In this document: in pieces, positions 59,434-64,000 of the stretch
Layout: every line of letters starts with the position of its first letter
How positions within the stretch are numbered: position 1 is the first letter of the stretch
Source: Paenibacillus glycinis
GTDB taxonomy: Bacteria > Bacillota > Bacilli > Paenibacillales > Paenibacillaceae
Direction: 5' to 3'
Length of the DNA stretch: 64,000 nt
NCBI RefSeq assembly: GCF_009909185.1
Contig: NZ_JAAAMV010000027.1
Location: 62,001 to 126,000, forward strand
The notes under the pieces: model-generated
Seen by the model: only the letters and a program-made list of their open reading frames with translations
Database searches by the model: none
Told to the model about the DNA's origin: nothing
Translations under genes and position numbers: made by a program

Positions 59434-60315
59434 CTGAAACGGAATACTTTGAAGATCATCGTGCTTGCGCTTGTTATCGCGTTGCCGTGGGTGATGTTTT
59501 CCCCCGCGCCGACGCATGCGCAGGCCAGCAAGAACGAACTGATCATCGTCAATAAGCAAACGAACGAATTGGCGTTTTTCGCGGACGGGGAGCTGATCAA
59601 GACGTTCTCCGTCGCGACCGGCAGGACGAGCGATCTAACGCCGGAGGGCAGCTTCAAGATCGTCAATAAGATCAAGAACCGCCCGTATTACAAGGAACAT
59701 ATTCCCGGCGGCGATCCCAAAAACCCCCTGGGAGACCGGTGGCTGGGATTGGAAGTGAACGGCACGGAAGGCACGACGTACGCGATTCACGGCAACAACA
59801 ACAGCCGCTCCATCGGCAAGTACGTGAGCGCGGGCTGCATTCGCATGAAGAACGACGAGATTCACTGGCTGTTCCCGCAGATCGAGCTCGGGACGACCGT
59901 CATCATTACGACGTCGTCGCTCGCGTTTGCCGACATCGCGGAACAGCATGCGTACCCGGTCTTGAAGACGTACGAAGGCAAGCTGCTGCTGAACGGCGAA
60001 TCGATGAAGCTGGATCGCGAACTGATCGTCGCCGGCTCCAGCGTGTTTATTCCGATGCGCGACGTGTTCGAGATGTTGGGAGCAGAGGTGAAGTGGGATC
60101 AGGCCGCGCAGACGGTCACGGCGGTCATCGGGGACAGGACGATCAAGCATCGCCCGCTGACGGATACGGTGGAGGTCAACGGCGTGTCCGTGGACATCGC
60201 GGCCTCCAAAATCGTCGACAATACCGTCCTGCTGCCGCTGCGGAATATCTCGGAGCTGATCGGCTACCGCGTGGAATGGAACGGCAAGGCCCGGGAAATC
60301 CGAATCACGGCGTGA
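59434..60315 (+). CDS. L,D-transpeptidase with C-terminal copper-amine-oxidase-N domain
   Basis: Cell-wall cross-linking enzyme of 293 residues. N-terminal signal peptide (IIVLALVIALPWVMFS, cut near THAQA), YkuD domain (about 35-160) with the catalytic motif HGNNNSRSIGKYVSAGCIRM (Cys135 when counted from CTG 59434), and a C-terminal copper-amine-oxidase-like domain (about 180-293, LLLNGESMKLDRELIVAGSS) also seen in the 55.7-kb gene. The start is unclear: CTG 59434 follows AGGGGAGG at good distance and adds KRNT to the signal peptide; TTG 59449 is the alternative. Confidence 0.85.
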   Translation: MKRNTLKIIVLALVIALPWVMFSPAPTHAQASKNELIIVNKQTNELAFFADGELIKTFSVATGRTSDLTPEGSFKIVNKIKNRPYYKEHIPGGDPKNPLGDRWLGLEVNGTEGTTYAIHGNNNSRSIGKYVSAGCIRMKNDEIHWLFPQIELGTTVIITTSSLAFADIAEQHAYPVLKTYEGKLLLNGESMKLDRELIVAGSSVFIPMRDVFEMLGAEVKWDQAAQTVTAVIGDRTIKHRPLTDTVEVNGVSVDIAASKIVDNTVLLPLRNISELIGYRVEWNGKAREIRITA

Positions 60316-60562
60316 ACGGAAAATGGCTCCAGTACAGGTTAGTTTTTTATACCTGCGGCGGGTGCTCTACCGCTGGCATCTTCACCGCGGCTGTGTTACA
60401 GTTTAGGTATCAGGAAAGGAGGTGCGTCAACATTAGTATTCACATGTTGAACGCGTCCCTTACCCGGTCTGCCGTCATCTAATCGATCGTTGCGGCAGAG
60501 GCGCGGGATGCGGATCAATGCAACAATTTAGCGCCACGGGTACCCACGTCTTCGGACGGCAT

Positions 60563-60609
60563 AGAAGATCGCCTCGTTCGGCCTTAGGCCGGACGGTCGG
60601 CGATCTTCT
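60563..60609. repeat. Inverted repeat, possible terminator of the transpeptidase transcript
   Basis: AGAAGATCGCC (60563-60573) pairs with GGCGATCTTCT (60599-60609), and CGGCC/GGCCG pair inside the loop. There is no T-run, so its function is uncertain. Confidence 0.5.
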
Positions 60610-60760
60610 TGTCGTTCGGGGGGAAGACTACCGAGGTTGACCGCCGAGATGCGACCGGCCACTGCGTGCCGCGATGGCACCGCACGCCGGGAAGCAACGC
60701 GGTGCGGAATACTCGCCATTCCGGCCGGTGTTACCAACCTGCCCCGACATACCCGCAGCG

Positions 60761-60800
60761 CAAAACGACGCCCCCGAGCTTTCCTGGCTCAGGGGCGTCG
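60761..60800 (-). terminator. Rho-independent terminator of the aldolase gene
   Basis: CGACGCCCC and GGGGCGTCG pair, with inner GAGC/GCTC. On the minus strand the stem is followed by TTTTG, about 50 bp past the stop codon of the aldolase. Confidence 0.8.
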
Positions 60801-60849
60801 CGCTGGATGGGTTTCATTATAGGGTCAAGCGAACGCTATTCGCGCTCCG

Positions 60850-61737
60850 TTACGTGATGGAGGCTGCGTAGATGTCCTGAATGGACTTGCCCAGCATCGC
60901 GTTGAAGGCTTCGTCCGATTGCCCGGCCGTCAGTCCTTGCGATAAGGCGCGGGAGAAGCTGGCGATCAAGCCGCGGTTATGCGTCAGCTTGTCGTTGGCT
61001 TCGGCTTGCGAATAGCCGCCCGACAACGCGACGACCCGCACGACATGCGGATCTTCCAGCAGCTCGCGATAGAAATCGTTTTCCGTCGGGATGGACAGCT
61101 TCAGCATGATCTTGACGTCCTTGTCCAGAGCGGACAGATGGGCGAGAATTTCGTCTTTCAACAGCTTCTCGGAGGCTTCTTTATCGGCGCTATGGATATC
61201 GACTTCCGGTTCGATGATCGGCACCAGGCCTCTGGCGGCGATTTGCTTGCCGAGGGCGAACTGCTGCTCGACGACCTTCTTGATCCCGGCCGGATTGGCT
61301 TCTTTGATGACCGAGCGCATCTTCGTCCCGAAGATATGCCGGTCGACGGCCCGCGTCAGAAGCTCGTCCAACCCGGGAATGGGCTTCATGAGCTGAACGC
61401 CGTTCTCCGCGTCGGCAAGGCCTTGATCGACCTTCAGAAAAGGCACGATGCCTTTCTTGTCCCACAGATAGTCGGCGGTGTATTGGCCGTCAATGGAACG
61501 ATCCATCGTATTCTCGAATAAGATCGCTCCCAGGATGTGCCGGGAATCGAACGCGGGACTCTTGATGATGCGCGTTCTCATCTCGTGCACCAAGGCGTAC
61601 ATTTCTTCTTCGTTCGAGTAGCTGTTTTCTTGAATGCCGTACTGCAGCAGCGCTTTCGGCGTGCTTCCGCCGCTTTGGTCCAAGGCTGCTATGAAGCCTT
61701 TTCCCGTTTGGACGCGTTCCAATTGCTTCGTATTCAT
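60850..61737 (-). CDS. fda: Fructose-bisphosphate aldolase, class I
   Basis: Schiff-base aldolase splitting fructose-1,6-bisphosphate to dihydroxyacetone phosphate and glyceraldehyde-3-phosphate. It has 295 residues, the size of the Staphylococcus-type class I enzyme. Motifs are [20 protein letters not shown] at the start, FLKVDQGL and [10 protein letters not shown] in the active-site strands, and [14 protein letters not shown] for phosphate binding. Monocistronic, with AAGGAG before ATG 61737. It is the only central glycolysis gene in the window. Confidence 0.94.
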   Translation of the reverse strand: MNTKQLERVQTGKGFIAALDQSGGSTPKALLQYGIQENSYSNEEEMYALVHEMRTRIIKSPAFDSRHILGAILFENTMDRSIDGQYTADYLWDKKGIVPFLKVDQGLADAENGVQLMKPIPGLDELLTRAVDRHIFGTKMRSVIKEANPAGIKKVVEQQFALGKQIAARGLVPIIEPEVDIHSADKEASEKLLKDEILAHLSALDKDVKIMLKLSIPTENDFYRELLEDPHVVRVVALSGGYSQAEANDKLTHNRGLIASFSRALSQGLTAGQSDEAFNAMLGKSIQDIYAASIT

Positions 61738-61896
61738 GGGTGTTTCTCCTTCCGATCGGTGGGTTGAATGACATCATGAATCCTTTTCATTATAGCACTT
61801 TCGTTCCGCCCGGCGCCAAGCGAACGGATATGCTATACTGCACACGTGGGCACGGCAAGAAGAGTCAAGGATGAAATTTAAGAAGGGGTGGAGCCT

Positions 61897-62784
61897 GTGA
61901 TAAGCGGCGCCGCGCACACGAGGGCGATCCGAGCTCCGCGGGAGCTCGCGGAATCCCCGAACCAAAGCGAGCTGAAGCTGAAGGGCTTGTCCGTGATCGA
62001 GACGTGCACGCATACCGAAGGAAAACAGGGCTCGATGTTTCTCGAGGACCATCTGATCCTGTGCGTGCTTCGCGGCAGCTACGCGGTCCGGCACGGCAAT
62101 CGGTCGTATACGGTGCGACGCAACGAGATGGTGCTGCTCAAGAAAGCCATCGTGATCGAATACGAGAAGACGGGCGAACCGGACGACGGGCATATGCTCG
62201 AATATATGATGTTTTTCTTGAAGGACGAGCTGTTGAACGATTTCGTGAAAATGGCGAAGATCGCATCCGCGCAGCCGGCCGAACCCGAGCCGGTCTCGAT
62301 TTTGCCGATGAACCGGCGCCTGCTGGCTTACGTGGAGTCGCTCCGGCCGTATTTTCACGATCGGGACGGCATCGAGGACGGTCTGGTCAGGCTGAAGCTG
62401 CTCGAATTGTTGTTCGATCTGGCGCACGCCGACGAAAGCGCGATGAAGCAGCTGCTGCAGATGAAACAGCAGGCGCGCTCCACGATCGCCGCCGTCGTCG
62501 AAGAGAACGTGATGAATCCCGTCTCGTTGAACGACCTGGCCTATCTGTCCGGCCGCAGCCTGTCGAGCTTCAAACGGGAATTCCAAACGATCTACAACCT
62601 CCCGCCTTCGCAGTGGATCCGCGGCAAACGGCTGGATAAGGCGAGAGAGCTGCTGCTGTTCTCCTCGTTATCGGTGACCGATGTCTGTTATGCCACGGGC
62701 TTCGAGAACGTGGCGCATTTCTCGCGCGTATTCAAGGAACGTTTCGGCGAATCCCCTTCGTCGTACAGGAAGCAATCAAGCTGA
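61897..62784 (+). CDS. AraC-family regulator (ExsA-like N-terminal domain)
   Basis: Regulator of 295 residues. The N-terminal effector domain has LILCVLRGSYAVRHGNRSYT and LLKKAIVIEYEK; the double helix-turn-helix in the last ~100 residues has SLNDLAYLSGRSLSSFKREF and VTDVCYATGFENVAHFSRVF. GTG 61897 has AAGGGGTGG about 7 nt upstream and is preferred to GTG 61888. It precedes the SDR gene by about 165 bp, with a terminator between, and may regulate it. It is divergent from the aldolase gene. Confidence 0.88.
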   Translation: MISGAAHTRAIRAPRELAESPNQSELKLKGLSVIETCTHTEGKQGSMFLEDHLILCVLRGSYAVRHGNRSYTVRRNEMVLLKKAIVIEYEKTGEPDDGHMLEYMMFFLKDELLNDFVKMAKIASAQPAEPEPVSILPMNRRLLAYVESLRPYFHDRDGIEDGLVRLKLLELLFDLAHADESAMKQLLQMKQQARSTIAAVVEENVMNPVSLNDLAYLSGRSLSSFKREFQTIYNLPPSQWIRGKRLDKARELLLFSSLSVTDVCYATGFENVAHFSRVFKERFGESPSSYRKQSS

Positions 62785-62797
62785 TTCCATCCAAAGT

Positions 62798-62832
62798 CTT
62801 CGTTCGGCCGGCGGCCGGGCGAAGGCTTTTTT
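62798..62832 (+). terminator. Rho-independent terminator of the AraC-type gene
   Basis: CTTCG pairs with CGAAG around a GC-rich inner stem (GGCC-containing), followed by six T residues. Confidence 0.7.
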
Positions 62833-62951
62833 ACTTTGAGCCAAATGATCAAATCCGGTGAACCGGGCAGCAAAGAACAGCTTCGCGGACGATGGTATTC
62901 TTAATCCCGTAAGCCGCGTCGCACCTCATACGGAGAAAGGGAGATCAGATA

Positions 62952-63800
62952 ATGAGCAATCCGAAAACATGGTTCATCACCGGCGTATCCAGAGGGATCG
63001 GACTTGAAATCACGAAAGCCGCCTTGGCGGCAGGCGATAAAGTCGTCGGCACGGTCCGGAGCAACCCGGAACGGCTGGCGGCGCAATTAAACCATCCGCA
63101 TGCCTCCATCGTCGTGCTCGACGTCACGGACGAGCGCCAAGCCCAAGAAGCCGCCCGGCAGGCGATCGAGCGCTTCGGGAGCATCGACGTGCTCGTCAAC
63201 AATGCGGGCTACGGCTTGCTCGGCGCGGTGGAGGAAGCCACGAACGAAGAAGTGAAACGCAATTTCGACGCGAACGTGTTCGGATTGCTGAACGTTACCC
63301 GCGCGGTGCTGCCTTATATGCGGGAACGCCGTTCCGGCCGCGTCATCAACCTCTCGTCGGTCGGCGGATTGTCCGGGCTGGCGGGTTGGGGCGTGTACGG
63401 CGCCACCAAATTCGCGGTGGAGGGCTTGACCGAAGCGATGGCGACGGAGCTCGCGCCGCTCGGCGTCTTCGCGACGGCGGTCGAGCCGGGATTTTTCCGG
63501 ACGGAATTTCTGGATACGTCGTCGCTCGTGCGGACCGGCAACGTCATCGCGGACTACGCGGAGACGGTCGGCGAGATGAGAGGCTACGCCACGCTGGTCA
63601 ACAAGAAGCAGCCCGGCGATCCGGCGAAGCTCGCGCAGGCCGTCATCCGGTTGGCGCATGCCGAGAAGCCGCCGGTTCATCTGCCGCTGGGCAACGACAC
63701 GCTGGCCATGTACGGAGACAAGACGACCAAGTTCCAGCAGGAGATCGCGCAATGGCATGACGTCATCACCGGCACCGACCATGACGACGTGAAGCATTGA
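62952..63800 (+). CDS. Short-chain dehydrogenase/reductase
   Basis: NAD(P)-dependent oxidoreductase of 282 residues, classical SDR. The cofactor motif is TGVSRGIG (near residue 10), the structural motif is NNAGYG, and the catalytic triad is in the Ser of INLSSVGG and YGATK. The TDRF-like C-terminal half (SLVRTGNVIADYAETVGEMR) resembles the large group of proteins annotated as 'oxidoreductase, SDR family' with unknown substrates. GGGAG is located just upstream of ATG 62952. Probably redox metabolism of a small carbonyl compound. Confidence 0.9.
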   Translation: MSNPKTWFITGVSRGIGLEITKAALAAGDKVVGTVRSNPERLAAQLNHPHASIVVLDVTDERQAQEAARQAIERFGSIDVLVNNAGYGLLGAVEEATNEEVKRNFDANVFGLLNVTRAVLPYMRERRSGRVINLSSVGGLSGLAGWGVYGATKFAVEGLTEAMATELAPLGVFATAVEPGFFRTEFLDTSSLVRTGNVIADYAETVGEMRGYATLVNKKQPGDPAKLAQAVIRLAHAEKPPVHLPLGNDTLAMYGDKTTKFQQEIAQWHDVITGTDHDDVKH

Positions 63801-63904
63801 CCGCGGCGCGGCCTGACGAACCTGCCGCGGCAAGCCGCCGGACGAACCGCGATTCGCGGCAGGGAACGAGCGGCTTCGGCGCGGCAGGGCGATCTGCCGT
63901 CATC

Positions 63905-63949
63905 GGTATGGCGAAGCGCCGGTCCGTGCCGGGTTACTTTCGCCATACC
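63905..63949. repeat. Inverted repeat near the right edge
   Basis: GGTATGGCGA (63905-63914) and TCGCCATACC (63940-63949) form a 10-bp stem with a 25-nt loop and no T-run. It follows the SDR gene; its role is unclear. The last ~200 bp contain no gene I can support. Confidence 0.45.
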
Positions 63950-64000
63950 GGGATACATGAAGGTGCCTTCTTCCCGACCGGCGAGCATGGGGACATAATG

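Larger units (their letters stand above)
60316..60849. other. Intergenic region with an orphan ribosome binding site and an inverted repeat
   Basis: About 530 bp without a gene I can support. A strong AAAGGAGGTG is present at about 60415-60424, but it precedes only a 4-codon GTG frame or a 12-16 residue peptide (ATGTTGAACGCG frame, stop 60480-60482). Further on there are an imperfect hairpin and the aldolase terminator, both listed separately. No known riboswitch was recognised. Confidence 0.4.

Noticed and set aside
63677-63988. Minus-strand frame of 103 codons at the right edge
   Set aside because: Overlaps the SDR gene antisense and has Arg/Ser/Cys-rich low-quality sequence; the stretch beyond the SDR gene shows only an inverted repeat.

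Overview
The window looks like chromosomal DNA from a Gram-positive, spore-forming member of the Paenibacillaceae (Cohnella- or Paenibacillus-like). This is inferred from the overall GC-rich sequence, strong AGGAGG-type ribosome binding sites with frequent GTG and TTG starts, sigma-A type promoters, a YjcZ-type small glycine-rich sporulation protein, YesM/YesN-type two-component regulators, and the large number of CUT1 sugar transporters. No rRNA, tRNA, CRISPR array, transposase or phage gene was found.

Layout. 1-3.6 kb: a sugar-binding lipoprotein and a deacetylase-like barrel protein, apparently the tail of a locus that continues off the left edge. 3.8-13.7 kb: housekeeping and accessory genes: a decayed gene, a DUF1992 protein, a frameshifted AAA ATPase, a squalene-cyclase-like protein, an SPFH/NfeD pair, a PAS histidine kinase, a cytoplasmic sulfatase, a lipoprotein, a frameshifted small membrane protein and an RlmA-type rRNA methyltransferase. 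14.1-23.5 kb: a LacI-controlled operon encoding a sugar-binding protein, two permeases, a second cytoplasmic sulfatase, a large GH94-like phosphorylase/hydrolase and the LacI regulator, with three near-identical palindromic operators around a good promoter. 23.8-25.2 kb: a visibly more AT-rich patch with a broken CdiI-type immunity gene and a membrane-anchored Mrr-like nuclease. 25.3-32 kb: an AraC regulator divergent from a galacturonate operon (uxaC-uxaB-uxaA and a Gfo/Idh oxidoreductase), then a formylglycine-generating-enzyme-like gene. 33.3-42.9 kb: a YesM/YesN pair, a 22-bp tandem repeat, a second CUT1 transporter and two intracellular glycosidase genes. 43.9-48.8 kb: a GntR/LacI-chimera regulator and a third transporter of the LplABC type, all on the minus strand. 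49.3-55.1 kb: a complete five-gene Opp/Dpp-type transporter. 55.1-64 kb: CBS protein, DUF3298 protein, YjcZ protein, DrrAB-type exporter, L,D-transpeptidase, class I fructose-bisphosphate aldolase, AraC regulator and an SDR oxidoreductase.

How the genes fit together. The main theme is import of complex oligosaccharides followed by breakdown inside the cell. The sulfatases, the GH94-like enzyme, the (alpha/alpha)6 glycosidase, the GH43 and the FGE-like protein all lack signal peptides, whereas every transporter locus has a lipoprotein receptor. None of the CUT1 loci encodes an ATPase, so they probably share an MsmX/MsmK-type ATPase encoded elsewhere. Each locus has its own regulator (LacI, AraC, YesMN, GntR-LacI), and two candidate catabolite-repression sites flank the YesMN locus. 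The most interesting unit is the LacI operon, which pairs a sugar importer, a cytoplasmic sulfatase and a phosphorylase-like enzyme. It suggests use of a sulfated oligosaccharide whose sulfate is removed only after uptake. Four genes appear broken by single lesions, and these need checking against raw reads.
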